Below, piece after piece: positions 16,025 through 24,216 of a stretch of 64,000 bases of DNA. The translations under genes and the position numbers were made by a program. Within the stretch, counting starts at the first letter, position 1. Each line of letters opens with the position of its first letter. This DNA comes from Micropruina sp. (GTDB lineage Bacteria > Actinomycetota > Actinomycetes > Propionibacteriales > Propionibacteriaceae). The notes under the pieces are model-generated. The model was not told the DNA's origin. It ran no database searches and saw only the letters and a program-made list of their open reading frames with translations. The stretch spans positions 310,001-374,000 of the forward strand of contig JADJVZ010000011.1 in the NCBI GenBank assembly GCA_016716635.1, given 5' to 3'.

Positions 16025-16829
16025 CGTAGCCGTTCAAAGGGGCGCGGTGAAGGCGCTCAAACCCCGCCGTTTCGGCTGGTGGTACGTCGCCGAATGGCGG
16101 CTGCGAGGCATGCGCTCCTACCGCTGGACGATCCTCCTCATGACGCTGGGAAACCCGGTGCTCTATCTGGCCGCGATGGGCATTGGGCTAGGTGCGCTCG
16201 TCCGGGTGGACGTCGCGGGCGTGTCGTACCTGCACTTCGTGGCGCCGGCGCTCCTGGTCAGCACCACGGTGGCGGAGGGCTTCAACGAGGCGAGCTGGCC
16301 CGTGATGTCCGGCTTCCGCTGGCAGAAGTTCTATCTGGGGATGTCCGCGACTCCGTTAGCGCCGGTGCAACTCGCGATGGGCGAATCGGTGGCCGTGAGC
16401 CTGCGGCTTTGGGTCCAATCATTCACCTTTTGGCTGATCGGCTTGGCGTTCGGCGCCTTCGACGGGTTGGTATCGATCCTGATCGTTCCCATCGCGGTGG
16501 GGGCGGCTATGGCGACGCATGCCGTCGTGATGGCCTACGTGGCCACCATCGACAACGACGTCGTGATGACCTTCATGTACCGCATGATCATGATGCCCAT
16601 GTTCTTGTTCGCGGGCACGTTCTACCCGCTGGAAACCATGCCGGTGTTCTTGCAGTGGATCGGCTGGATCTCGCCCATGTGGCACGGCAGTCAGCTGGCC
16701 CGCGTGGTCGCGATCGGACTGCCCGAACCCGGCTGGCTCATCGCCTGCCATGTCGGCTTCCTCGCCGTCTGGACGATCGGCGGGTTGCTGTGGGCGCGCC
16801 GCACGTTCACCAAGCGGGTGGTCGTATGA
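16017..16829 (+). CDS. ABC-2 type permease, first subunit
   Basis: 270 residues if started at TTG 16017, which overlaps the ATPase stop, or 260 if started at GTG 16047, which is preceded by AAAGGGG; the latter has the better ribosome site. About six hydrophobic segments are seen, with a conserved membrane-proximal MPMFLFAGTFYPLETMPVFLQW stretch (split here only for description) typical of ABC2_membrane proteins. It should form the membrane channel with the next gene as a heterodimer powered by the upstream ATPase. The exported substrate is unknown. Confidence 0.88.
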   Translation: MSDVAVQRGAVKALKPRRFGWWYVAEWRLRGMRSYRWTILLMTLGNPVLYLAAMGIGLGALVRVDVAGVSYLHFVAPALLVSTTVAEGFNEASWPVMSGFRWQKFYLGMSATPLAPVQLAMGESVAVSLRLWVQSFTFWLIGLAFGAFDGLVSILIVPIAVGAAMATHAVVMAYVATIDNDVVMTFMYRMIMMPMFLFAGTFYPLETMPVFLQWIGWISPMWHGSQLARVVAIGLPEPGWLIACHVGFLAVWTIGGLLWARRTFTKRVVV

Positions 16830-17617
16830 GAGCCGCGCTATCCGGGCTTTCGTCCGGACGTTCCTGGGCGGTCGTCGAACGGGCCCTGCGGGCGATCGGA
16901 CGCATGAACTGGCTGGTCATCCTGACGGGCTTCTTCGAACCGGTCTTGTACCTGTTGGCCATGGGGCTCGGGATGGGCGGCATGATCGGGTCCATTCCGG
17001 GTCCGGATGGGCGTCCGATGAGCTACGCCGCCTACATCGCCCCGGCGCTGATGGCCTCGTCCGCGATGAACGGCGCCTTGATCGACTCGACCTTCAACGT
17101 GTTCTTCAAGATCAGGTTCAGCAAGCTCTACGAGACCATGCTGTCGACCTCCCTCGGGCCTGCAGACGTGGCCATCGGCGAGATCGTGATGGCCCTGCTG
17201 CGCGGCGCGCTCTACGCCCTGGGCTTCCTCGGCGTGATGGGCACGATGGGCCTGGTCACGTCGTGGTGGGCGCTGGCAATGATCCCCGTCGCCTTGCTGA
17301 TCGCCTTCGGGTTCGCGGCCCTGGGCATGGCGACAACCAGTTTCATGAGGACGTTCCAGCAGCTCGACCTGGTCTTCTTGGTGATGCTGCCGATGTTCTT
17401 GCTGTCGAGCACGCTGTTTCCGATCACCGTCTTCCCGCCGGTGGTCCAGTGGCTCATCATGGCGCTGCCCCTGTGGCACGGCATCGAGCTGATGCGCCAA
17501 CTGTCCGTGGGCATCCTGACGCCGATGACGTTCGTCCACGTGGGGTATTTCGTCGTGCTGGGGGTCGTCGGGGCCATCGCCGTGACGCTCCGGCTGCGCA
17601 AACTGTTCCTGCGCTGA
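16826..17617 (+). CDS. ABC-2 type permease, second subunit
   Basis: 263 residues from ATG 16826, which overlaps the previous stop as ATGA. An extended frame upstream is only a shadow. About six membrane segments are seen; the region LPMFLLSSTLFPITVFPPV matches the equivalent part of the first permease, so the two are diverged paralogues forming a heterodimer. A strong hairpin directly after the stop ends the operon. Confidence 0.88.
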   Translation: MRAALSGLSSGRSWAVVERALRAIGRMNWLVILTGFFEPVLYLLAMGLGMGGMIGSIPGPDGRPMSYAAYIAPALMASSAMNGALIDSTFNVFFKIRFSKLYETMLSTSLGPADVAIGEIVMALLRGALYALGFLGVMGTMGLVTSWWALAMIPVALLIAFGFAALGMATTSFMRTFQQLDLVFLVMLPMFLLSSTLFPITVFPPVVQWLIMALPLWHGIELMRQLSVGILTPMTFVHVGYFVVLGVVGAIAVTLRLRKLFLR

Positions 17618-17652
17618 GAGTGGCGTCCGAGGTCAGACCTCGGACGCCACTC
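17618..17652. terminator. Bidirectional terminator hairpin between convergent operons
   Basis: A perfect 16-bp stem, GAGTGGCGTCCGAGGT (17618-17633) with ACCTCGGACGCCACTC (17637-17652), closes on the three-base loop CAG. It begins one base after the permease stop and ends eight bases before the helicase stop at 17660. There is no T-run on either side. Confidence 0.75.
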
Positions 17653-17659
17653 AAGGCGG

Positions 17660-19180
17660 TTAGCGACCGCGGCGGGAGCGTGCCGAGAAGGCCGCCGCGC
17701 CGCCGGAACCCGACGAAGACGTCGAGTACGAGCGAGGGCCGGAGGGACGACTTCCCTGAGGTGCGCGGGCGGCACCGTCGCGGCCGCCGCCGGTGCGGGG
17801 CGCACTGCCTGACGACGACGCGGCGGATTGGCCGCTGCGACCTCGTCCGCCGTCTCGACCGCGGCCAAAGTCGGCGCTGGCGCCGTTAGCAGCCTTGTGG
17901 CCGGAGCGGGCCGAGCTTTCGCCGCGCCGCGCACCCGGACGGGCGCCCCGGCCGGAGCCGTTGCGGGAACCGGAGTTGGATTCGCTCACCGGGGCCACGA
18001 ACCCCTTCGTGAAGGTGCGCTCGCCGGGCGCCAGCTCGGCCAGCAGCGGGTGCGCGGCGGTGACGCGCGTGGTGGTCGCCGAAATGCCAGCCTTGCGGGT
18101 CAGGTCGCGGACGTCGCGGACCTGTTCGTCGGTCATCAGCGTGATGACCGTGCCCGAGTTGCCGGCGCGCGCGGTGCGGCCTGAGCGGTGCAGGTAGGCC
18201 TTGTGCTCCACCGGCGGATCGGCGTGAATCACCAAGCCGACATCGTCGACGTGCACGCCGCGGGCGGCGATGTCGGTGGCCACCAGCGTCTCGGCGGCGC
18301 CGCTGTGGAAGGCGTCCATGGTGCGGGTCCGCGCGTTCTGCGACAGGTTGCCGTGCAGCTCCACGGTGGGCACCCCGGAGGCGTTGAGCTGGCGGGCCAA
18401 CTTCTTGGCGCGGTGCTTGGTGCGGGTGAACACGATGGTCCGTCCCGGCGCGGAGGTGAGGTTGAGCAGGACGGGAAGGTGCGCGTCCTGGGTCACGTGG
18501 AGCACGTGATGGGACATGTCCGCCACCGGCGACTGCTCGGAATCCACCTCGTGTGTGACCGGCTTGGTGAGGAAGCGCTTGACGATGACGTTGACGCCCG
18601 CGTCCAAGGTGGCGGAGAAGAGCATCCTCTGCCCGGCCTGCGGGGTGCGGTCCATGATGCGGCGGACGCCCGGCAAGAACCCGAGATCGGCCATGTGGTC
18701 GGCCTCATCAAGGATGGTGACCTCGATCTTGTCGAGGTTCACGTGGCCCTGGGTCATGAGGTCTTCAAGGCGGCCGGGGCACGCGACGAGCACATCGACA
18801 CCGCGACGAATCGCCGCGACCTGCGGGGCCTGGCCGACGCCACCGAAGACGGTGCGCGAGGTGAGACCAAGGGCAGCCGCGAGGGGCGCCATCGCTTCGT
18901 CGATCTGGGTCACCAGTTCGCGGGTCGGGGCCAAGATCAGGGCGCGGGGACGACCCGGCGTCCGACGCTGGCCACCCTTGCTCAGGCGCGCCAGCAGCGG
19001 CAGCAGGAAGGCATAAGTCTTCCCGGAGCCGGTTTGGCCGCGGCCCAAGACGTCGCGACCGGCCAGGGAGTCCGGCAGGGTCGCGGCTTGAATCGGGGTG
19101 GGGGTGTCGATGCCGCGATCAGCGAGGACCGAGGCGAGGGCGGCGGGCACGCCGAGCGTGCCAAACGTGATGGAAGGCAT
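17660..19180 (-). CDS. DEAD-box RNA helicase with Gly/Ser/Arg-rich tail
   Basis: 506 residues from ATG 19180 (MPSITFGTLGV, the usual F-motif start); a longer frame upstream is unlikely. Helicase motifs in order: Q-motif TPTPIQ near residue 27, GQTGSGKT near 49, PTRELV near 83, DEAD near 151, SAT near 185, and in the second domain ATDIAARG and HRSGRTARAG. The last 130 residues are low-complexity and rich in Gly, Ser and Arg, as in RNA-binding tails of cold-shock helicases (CsdA/RhlE type). Expected role is RNA unwinding in ribosome assembly or mRNA decay. A leader of about 155 bases precedes it. Confidence 0.93.
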   Translation of the reverse strand: MPSITFGTLGVPAALASVLADRGIDTPTPIQAATLPDSLAGRDVLGRGQTGSGKTYAFLLPLLARLSKGGQRRTPGRPRALILAPTRELVTQIDEAMAPLAAALGLTSRTVFGGVGQAPQVAAIRRGVDVLVACPGRLEDLMTQGHVNLDKIEVTILDEADHMADLGFLPGVRRIMDRTPQAGQRMLFSATLDAGVNVIVKRFLTKPVTHEVDSEQSPVADMSHHVLHVTQDAHLPVLLNLTSAPGRTIVFTRTKHRAKKLARQLNASGVPTVELHGNLSQNARTRTMDAFHSGAAETLVATDIAARGVHVDDVGLVIHADPPVEHKAYLHRSGRTARAGNSGTVITLMTDEQVRDVRDLTRKAGISATTTRVTAAHPLLAELAPGERTFTKGFVAPVSESNSGSRNGSGRGARPGARRGESSARSGHKAANGASADFGRGRDGGRGRSGQSAASSSGSAPRTGGGRDGAARAPQGSRPSGPRSYSTSSSGSGGAAAFSARSRRGR

Positions 19181-19347
19181 GGGAAAACTCCAGTGCAGAA
19201 AGATGGTGGACGTAGTCGTCCTGCCCGGCGCGACCATCGAGGGCCACAGCGCAATGACATGGGGGACTTCACCGTCGGACGACTCATGGAGTCGCAGTCA
19301 GAGAAGGGGCCCGAAGCAGGACTGGGCGGGCCGCTTGGCTCATCTTA
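19181..19347 (-). promoter_or_regulatory. Promoter and long 5' leader of the DEAD-box helicase
   Basis: A -10 box TAAGAT lies at the complement of 19342-19347, which would place transcription start near 19335 and give a leader of about 155 bases before ATG 19180. That is long compared with the leaderless starts around it. Long leaders with regulatory folding are common on cold-inducible helicase mRNAs. I do not see a compact hairpin that decides the mechanism. Confidence 0.4.
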
Positions 19348-19431
19348 GCCTGTCGCGCGGGAAAACCTTGACCCGACCCGGTCGCGGCGGCCCTTCCGAG
19401 GCGCTTCTGCGGCGGCGAATGAAGGCCGGCG

Positions 19432-20052
19432 CTAGCGCGTTTTGTCCGTGGCAGCCCCGCCGCGCAGGGCGGCGATGATGCGGTCGACGCAGTCGGCGGC
19501 GGTGTGCTCGGTGACGTCCAAGGTGAGGTCGTAGCCGGTGTAGCGGTGCGGATCCCACGAGTGCATGCGCAGGGCGAAGTCGGCGCGAACGCGGTCCTCG
19601 CGCACCTGGCGATGTTTGGCCCGCGCGACCGAAATGCCCGCCGCCTCGGCGGCGCGCGCGATGCGTTGCTCTTTCGGGCCGACCAACTTCACGTGCACCG
19701 TATTCGGACGCCCGGCCAGGATCACGGTCGCGTTGCGACCCAGAATGACGGCACCCTCCGCGGCTTCCGCGGTCACGTCGGCGATGTTGGCGTAGCGCTC
19801 GTTGATGACGGCCTCGCCGCCGATGGGGGCTAGCGGGTTGTCGCCGACCACGGCGTAGAGGTCGATCAGGTTCTCGAAGGGCTGCTCGTCGGCCTCACGT
19901 TCGGCGGTTTCGAGCTCGTGGGAGCTGAGGGACTGCCCCACCCAGCGGACGCCCAGGGCTTCGGCGAGGGCGGGTCCGATCTGCTCGGCGCCGCAGCCGT
20001 ATTCCTCCCACAGGGTCACCACGGGCGGGGTTGGCTCGACCGGGTCGCTCAT
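19432..20052 (-). CDS. Cytidylate-kinase-like family protein
   Basis: 206 residues from ATG 20052, overlapping the upstream oxidoreductase stop by four bases (ATGA). VVTLWEEYGCGAEQIGPALAEALGV near residue 12 matches the start of the cytidylate kinase-like family (Pfam Cytidylate_kin2), in which the P-loop is modified. GAVILGRNATVILAGRPN and VHVKLVGPKEQRI in the middle and RYTGYDLTLDVTEH near the end are also typical. The true substrate of this family is not settled. Coupled translation suggests a functional link with the FAD oxidoreductase, though none is obvious. Confidence 0.8.
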   Translation of the reverse strand: MSDPVEPTPPVVTLWEEYGCGAEQIGPALAEALGVRWVGQSLSSHELETAEREADEQPFENLIDLYAVVGDNPLAPIGGEAVINERYANIADVTAEAAEGAVILGRNATVILAGRPNTVHVKLVGPKEQRIARAAEAAGISVARAKHRQVREDRVRADFALRMHSWDPHRYTGYDLTLDVTEHTAADCVDRIIAALRGGAATDKTR

Positions 20053-21125
20053 GGGCCATCCTCCTTGGATTGAGTCTCCTTGGCTTCCGCCTCGCTGGAT
20101 TGGACGATCCTAGGCGTCCGGCGCCGGGCCTTGTTGGTGGGACGGATGTCTTCCCCTGTCAGCACCTCGTGCACCGCGTAGGCCGCCAGCGCCCCGCCCA
20201 GCAACTGGGCCCAGGGCTCGTCCCCGCCGCGCCCACCTGTCGAGGCGTTGAACACGCCGCTCGCGTCCCGCACGGCTGGGCGCCGCAACCAGTCGGACGG
20301 ACGCCGCCACAACGGCCCCCGCGGGCCTGGGCTGAGGCGACGCCAGGGCAGCGGACGGCGTCCGAGGAGGCGGTCGATCTCCAAAGGGGCGGTGGCAAGG
20401 ATGACCGCCGCCGCGGTGAAGGTCTCGGAGTCGGTCGTGACGGACTTCTCGGTGGCGGAGACCGCCGTCACACCGGTGCGCAGGACGACGCCGCGGGCGC
20501 GCGCTCGCTCGACCACGAGATCGGCCAGCGCGGCGCCGGGAACGGCCACCCCGGCCTCGGACGAAAGACGCCACAGGCCGAACGTCCGCTCGACAGCGAG
20601 GCGGCTGGCGAGCCACGAGGGGGTGCGCCGCGGATCATCGCCGACGTCCAAGGCGAGCGCTCGGACGCGCGCCGCCAGCTCCGGACTAGCGAGCCGCCCG
20701 GCCACCGATTCGAGGGTGCCGCGCAGTAGGGGCTGTCGCGTCGCCGCGGCGTCGGTCAGTTCGGCCTCCAGTCCGAGGGGGCGTAGCGCCTGCCACACCT
20801 CGTCCTCGTGATCCAGAAGGTCGCGCCATTGGCCGGCTGCCGCTTCCCCGTAGGCCTGGACCATCGTCCGCCACTGCTCGCCACGATCGGTGATCGCCGT
20901 CGGATCTGGAGCCAGCACCAGCCCGGCCTTGCGCAGTTCGGCGTCGAGCGTCCGTCCGGTCTTGGTGAAGAAATCGCGCCAGGGTGCCGGGAACGCGAGG
21001 GGGTCGATGGCCCAGGGGCCGAACTCCTCGCGGCGCTCCAGCAGCACGACGCTGTGGCCTACCCGGGCCAGCCGGGCGGCACTCGCCAGGCCACCCAGCG
21101 AGCCGCCGACCACCACCACACGCAT
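20049..21125 (-). CDS. FAD/NAD(P)-binding oxidoreductase (phytoene-desaturase-like)
   Basis: 358 residues from ATG 21125. The N-terminal dinucleotide-binding motif VVVVGGSLGGLASAARLAR near residues 3-21 and the following VVLLERREEFG place it in the FAD-dependent amine oxidase/phytoene dehydrogenase superfamily. A second conserved segment near residue 200 (VPGAALADLVVERARARGVVLRTG) forms the middle part, and ILATAP follows. The substrate is unknown. TAGGGT (complement of 21132-21137) lies six bases upstream of ATG, a leaderless start. It is the first gene of a two-gene operon with the kinase-like protein. Confidence 0.8.
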   Translation of the reverse strand: MRVVVVGGSLGGLASAARLARVGHSVVLLERREEFGPWAIDPLAFPAPWRDFFTKTGRTLDAELRKAGLVLAPDPTAITDRGEQWRTMVQAYGEAAAGQWRDLLDHEDEVWQALRPLGLEAELTDAAATRQPLLRGTLESVAGRLASPELAARVRALALDVGDDPRRTPSWLASRLAVERTFGLWRLSSEAGVAVPGAALADLVVERARARGVVLRTGVTAVSATEKSVTTDSETFTAAAVILATAPLEIDRLLGRRPLPWRRLSPGPRGPLWRRPSDWLRRPAVRDASGVFNASTGGRGGDEPWAQLLGGALAAYAVHEVLTGEDIRPTNKARRRTPRIVQSSEAEAKETQSKEDGP

Positions 21126-21231
21126 GGGGGCACCCTATCCAGCCGGCCACCAGGCCTGCGTCGCGGGGTCCTTTGTGTCGCACCGCGGACGAGCTGACAG
21201 GTCAGAGCATAAGAATCCTAGGTTGGAGGGC

Positions 21232-21786
21232 ATGCCCGTTGAGCCAGAGTTGTTGGTCCGTCGATGGGCCCGGTACGGCAAGGAGGCTGTCGGGCAGTGG
21301 CTGGCCCGACTCGAGTCTCGCGGCTGGCGGGTTTTTCACGCCGTCCCGGTCGGCGAGCGCGGCAGTGACATCGATCACGTCTTGATCGGCCCGGGTGGGG
21401 TGTTCACCCTCAACACGAAGACACATCCCGGGGCCAGCGTGTGGGTCGGGGCGCGCGCCATCATGGTCAACGGCCATAAGCAGCCCTACCTGCGGAACTC
21501 TCGTTTTGAGGCTCAACGCGCCTCGAAACTACTCACCGAGGCCATGGGTCGCCCGATCAATGTCGGGTCGGCCCTGGTCATCTTGACCGACACCTTCGTC
21601 CCGAATCTCACGATCAAGCAGCAGCCCGAGGGCGTCGTGGTGCTCCACCGTCTGAATCTGGTGAGGCATTTCGCGCACCGCCAAGGGGTGCTGTCGCCGA
21701 CGGAGGTGGAGGCGATTTACGACCTGGCCAGAAGGCCCTCCACGTGGGTGACGGGAAGCCCTCCGGCTCCTAGTCCGGGTGTGTAA
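21232..21786 (+). CDS. NERD-domain protein (nuclease-related)
   Basis: 184 residues from ATG 21232; a longer open frame upstream crosses the divergent promoter and is rejected. The NERD core is present: RVFHAVPVGERGSDIDHVLIGPGGVFTLNTKTHPG near residues 35-70 carries the Asp and NTK positions expected of a restriction-like nuclease fold, and FEAQRASKLL follows. It is small and soluble, with no fused helicase or kinase. The biological role of stand-alone NERD proteins is not well known. TAGGTT (21219-21224) lies seven bases before ATG, again leaderless. A terminator-like hairpin follows about 70 bases after its stop. Confidence 0.85.
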   Translation: MPVEPELLVRRWARYGKEAVGQWLARLESRGWRVFHAVPVGERGSDIDHVLIGPGGVFTLNTKTHPGASVWVGARAIMVNGHKQPYLRNSRFEAQRASKLLTEAMGRPINVGSALVILTDTFVPNLTIKQQPEGVVVLHRLNLVRHFAHRQGVLSPTEVEAIYDLARRPSTWVTGSPPAPSPGV

Positions 21787-21857
21787 AAGTTACGTGGTGA
21801 AGTGAGTCGATAGTGCTACTATTGAAACACTTTCGGGGTCATGGCTGCTGATCCAAC

Positions 21858-21878
21858 AGGAACGAGGGGTTCCTTTTT
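21858..21878 (+). terminator. Hairpin with T-run between the NERD and surface-protein genes
   Basis: AGGAAC (21858-21863) pairs with GTTCCT (21869-21874) around GAGGG, followed by TTTT. It can be the terminator of the NERD gene. A promoter-like TACTAT sits about 40 bases upstream, however, so it could equally be an attenuator in the leader of the next gene. It also argues against starting that gene at ATG 21841. Confidence 0.55.
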
Positions 21879-21930
21879 AAGGGCAGCGTCCAGGGCGACG
21901 GTTTCGGCCCCCTCCCGGAAGCAGGCTTCG

Positions 21931-23325
21931 ATGAACGAGTTCCCGTTCGTGGCCCCCCATCCCCACACCCATGGCTTCGCGCCCCACGCCCGTGACTTCG
22001 CGGACGTCTCGGCGTCGCGTCCGGGTGCGCGGCGTGCGGCCTGGGCGGCGCTCTGCCTCGCGGGCACCCTCACTTTTTCGTTCCTTCCCTTCGCCGGTGC
22101 GCTGACGGCGAGGGCCGCGGACGCGACCATCACCCTCGGCATGTCGGCCGACCTGCCGTATTTCAGCACCGCCGCGACGACCATCACGTACTCCTACGAG
22201 GTGGCCAACACGGGGACGTCGTCGCTGGACCAGGTGATGATCTCCGACCCGCAGGCGGGGTTGTCGGCCATCAGCTGCCCGAGCGCGTCGCTGGGCGGCG
22301 GCGAATCCATGACCTGCACGGCCAGCTACGAAACGACGGAGGCCGACGTGGTGGCCGGCGCGGTGAACACCCTCGCCTCGGTGTCGGCGACCGACCCCGC
22401 GGCGGTGGAGGTCACCGCGTCAACCCGGTTCCGCATCCAACAAGCGGCCCTGGAGCTCCGGGCGTCCGCAGGCATCGAGTCGGTCGCTCCCGGCGGGGAG
22501 GTCGACTACACCGTGACGGTGACCAACGTTGGCTCGTTCGCCTTTGGCGGGGACACACCGGCGACCTTGCTCGCCTCGTTGGACGGGGTCTTGGACGACG
22601 CCACCTACCTGGGCAATGAGGTCGCGACCGAGGGAACGGTGTCGTACCTGAACGGGGCGGTGCGCTGGGGCGGGGCGCTGGCCCCGGGGGTTTCCGCGAG
22701 CATCACCTACTCGGTGCAGGCGGGTGCTGTCGGCACGGGCGACGGGGCGCTCACCAGCGCCGTGGTGTCGCGCCAGCCGTCCAACTGCCTGCCGGACGCC
22801 AGCCAGCCGGCCTGTTCGGTCACCGTGACGCTGGCCGATCCGCCGCCCCTGCAGACCCAGGATCCGATCCTCGTGGCCGCACCTCCGCCCGTCGTTGAGG
22901 CGCCCCCCACTCCGGCTCCCACGGTGGCCGCGACGCCGGAGCCGACGATCCAACCGTCCGTGCCGACCCCGGCCGCGACCACAGAGCCGACCACGGCTCC
23001 CCAGACCACTACCCCCACCCCCACCGACTCCGGAGCGACCGTGTCTGCGGTCACCGGGGCCACGACCAGTGCCGGTGACAGCGTTGTCCCGGCGCTGGTT
23101 GGGAGGGGCGAGGTGAACGCGCCGCGCGCTGCGATCGGCGGGGCCCAGCTCGGGAGGCCGATCGTGGTGGAGGCGGCGGTTCTCGGGCCCGAACCTGACT
23201 TCGTGCCGTCGCCACCGGATGAGGCGGCGCGGGAAGAGGCCTCCAACGTGGGGCTGGCCAGCTACCTCGTGCTTGGGGGGTGGGCCGTCATATTCGTTGC
23301 CGTAAGGCATGGCCGGCGCGGCTAA
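21931..23325 (+). CDS. Secreted or membrane-anchored DUF11-type surface protein
   Basis: 464 residues from ATG 21931; an upstream ATG at 21841 would put a terminator-like hairpin inside the gene. The N-terminus has a long polar region, a hydrophobic core AALCLAGTLTFSFLPFAGAL and a likely cleavage after TARA. Two Ig-like beta-sandwich repeats follow (about residues 70-170 and 175-300), with the DUF11 phrase VDYTVTVTNVG near residue 195. A Pro/Thr-rich stalk comes next, then a C-terminal helix SYLVLGGWAVIFVAVRHGRRG. No LPXTG motif is seen, so anchoring is by the helix. Probably an envelope stalk protein; the ligand is unknown. Confidence 0.75.
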   Translation: MNEFPFVAPHPHTHGFAPHARDFADVSASRPGARRAAWAALCLAGTLTFSFLPFAGALTARAADATITLGMSADLPYFSTAATTITYSYEVANTGTSSLDQVMISDPQAGLSAISCPSASLGGGESMTCTASYETTEADVVAGAVNTLASVSATDPAAVEVTASTRFRIQQAALELRASAGIESVAPGGEVDYTVTVTNVGSFAFGGDTPATLLASLDGVLDDATYLGNEVATEGTVSYLNGAVRWGGALAPGVSASITYSVQAGAVGTGDGALTSAVVSRQPSNCLPDASQPACSVTVTLADPPPLQTQDPILVAAPPPVVEAPPTPAPTVAATPEPTIQPSVPTPAATTEPTTAPQTTTPTPTDSGATVSAVTGATTSAGDSVVPALVGRGEVNAPRAAIGGAQLGRPIVVEAAVLGPEPDFVPSPPDEAAREEASNVGLASYLVLGGWAVIFVAVRHGRRG

Positions 23326-23406
23326 AGCGCACCGTTTGGGAGGCACCCTTCCTCCTCCGGGATGGGGTCGAGGAAGCGGGAATGGTGTTGAGAGCTGCTT
23401 GCCCCG

Positions 23407-23441
23407 GGGCGTGACCGAGATTGACCCTCTCGGTCACGCCC
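23407..23441. terminator. Bidirectional terminator between the surface protein and NUDIX genes
   Basis: GGGCGTGACCGAGA (23407-23420) pairs perfectly with TCTCGGTCACGCCC (23428-23441) around a seven-base loop. It lies between convergent genes ending at 23325 and 23466. No T-run. Confidence 0.7.
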
Positions 23442-23465
23442 TCGGCACGTGATGGCACTCCCGGG

Positions 23466-23993
23466 TCAGTGCCCCAGGAGGCGCCAGGGTTCGGCGGGCG
23501 GGCCAGCGGTGGCCAACTGGTCAAGGAGGTCGGCCAAAATGCGCGGGACGAAGAGGTCGGACGAGGCGGCGATGTCGGCCCGCCGCCACCATCGCAACTC
23601 CTCCAGCCCCTCGGCGTTGAGCTCGGACGGTGTCATGGCGGGATTCAGGGTGAGGTGCTCGGATCGGACGGCGAATACCTTTTCGATCTGGCCGTCGTAC
23701 CCCTCACCCTCGGAATCCTCGAAGCTGGCGTAGGCGGTCTTCGTCCACAGGTGCGGGCCGATGGTGTAGCTCGTGAGGCCGGTCTCTTCGGCGAGCTCAC
23801 GGCGTAAAGCGACCTCGTCGGTCTCTCCGGGGTGTACGCCCCCGCCGGGGCAAATCCAGGCGCCGCCGAGCAACCCGGCGATGCGGAGGTGGGCGAGCAG
23901 AAAGCGTCCGTCCGGCCCGGAAATCAGCGCCCGAACGCCCGCTCGCAGCCGGGGGGTCGCCACCCCGACCGGGGGGATCGTGCCGTCGCTCAC
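23466..23993 (-). CDS. NUDIX hydrolase
   Basis: 175 residues from GTG 23993; the longer open frame upstream crosses the SOS promoter region and is not used. The NUDIX box GGVHPGETDEVALRRELAEETGL (residues about 58-80) fits the GX5EX7REUXEEXGU pattern with all metal-binding Glu residues present. Substrate could be a nucleoside diphosphate derivative. A GATACT sequence lies six bases before GTG, a poor but correctly placed -10 box. It diverges from the SOS operon by about 220 bases. A role in cleaning the nucleotide pool is tempting given the neighbour but unproven. Confidence 0.82.
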   Translation of the reverse strand: MSDGTIPPVGVATPRLRAGVRALISGPDGRFLLAHLRIAGLLGGAWICPGGGVHPGETDEVALRRELAEETGLTSYTIGPHLWTKTAYASFEDSEGEGYDGQIEKVFAVRSEHLTLNPAMTPSELNAEGLEELRWWRRADIAASSDLFVPRILADLLDQLATAGPPAEPWRLLGH

Positions 23994-24034
23994 CGCCCTA
24001 GTATCCGCCGAAACCGCCCGGGGATGACTGCTCC

Positions 24035-24089
24035 TTGACGTGGTGTCGGAGGGCCGTCCTATAGTGGAATCACTCGAACAGATGTTCGA
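24035..24089 (+). promoter_or_regulatory. SOS promoter with perfect LexA box
   Basis: TCGAACAGATGTTCGA (24074-24089) is a perfect CGAACNNNNGTTCG actinobacterial LexA operator with one extra pair on each side. TATAGT (24060-24065) is the -10 box and TTGACG (24035-24040) a -35 with a rather long 19-base spacer. The operator begins nine bases after the -10 box, covering the transcription start, where LexA would block initiation. It controls the DUF6504-HEPN-dnaE2-dinB genes. Confidence 0.92.
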
Positions 24090-24140
24090 AAAGAACTGAC
24101 GATCGATGCGGCCCGAAGGGAAGACGGTCCGCCACCGACG

Positions 24141-24179
24141 CCCCGGTTCGGCGCACCTCACCGTGCGTCCGAGCCGGGG
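24141..24179 (+). other. Long hairpin in the leader of the SOS mutagenesis operon
   Basis: CCCCGG (24141-24146) pairs with CCGGGG (24174-24179), continued by a T-G wobble, TCGG/CCGA and CGCAC/GTGCG, with one bulged T and the six-base loop CTCACC. That makes about 16 pairs. It lies between the LexA box and the first start codon, roughly 70 bases into the transcript, and ends 24 bases before the ribosome site. It could stabilise the mRNA, attenuate transcription or act as an RNA element; nothing in the sequence chooses. Confidence 0.5.
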
Positions 24180-24216
24180 TTCGCTGACCCATGAGACCTG
24201 ACGGGGAGGGAGTGCC

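Noticed and set aside
16079..16825. Long upstream extension of the second permease frame
   Set aside because: It overlaps the first permease completely in another frame; the ATGA overlap at 16826 gives a normal start.
21841..21930. Upstream ATG as start of the surface protein
   Set aside because: It would place a terminator-like hairpin in the coding region and add a leader not resembling a signal peptide.
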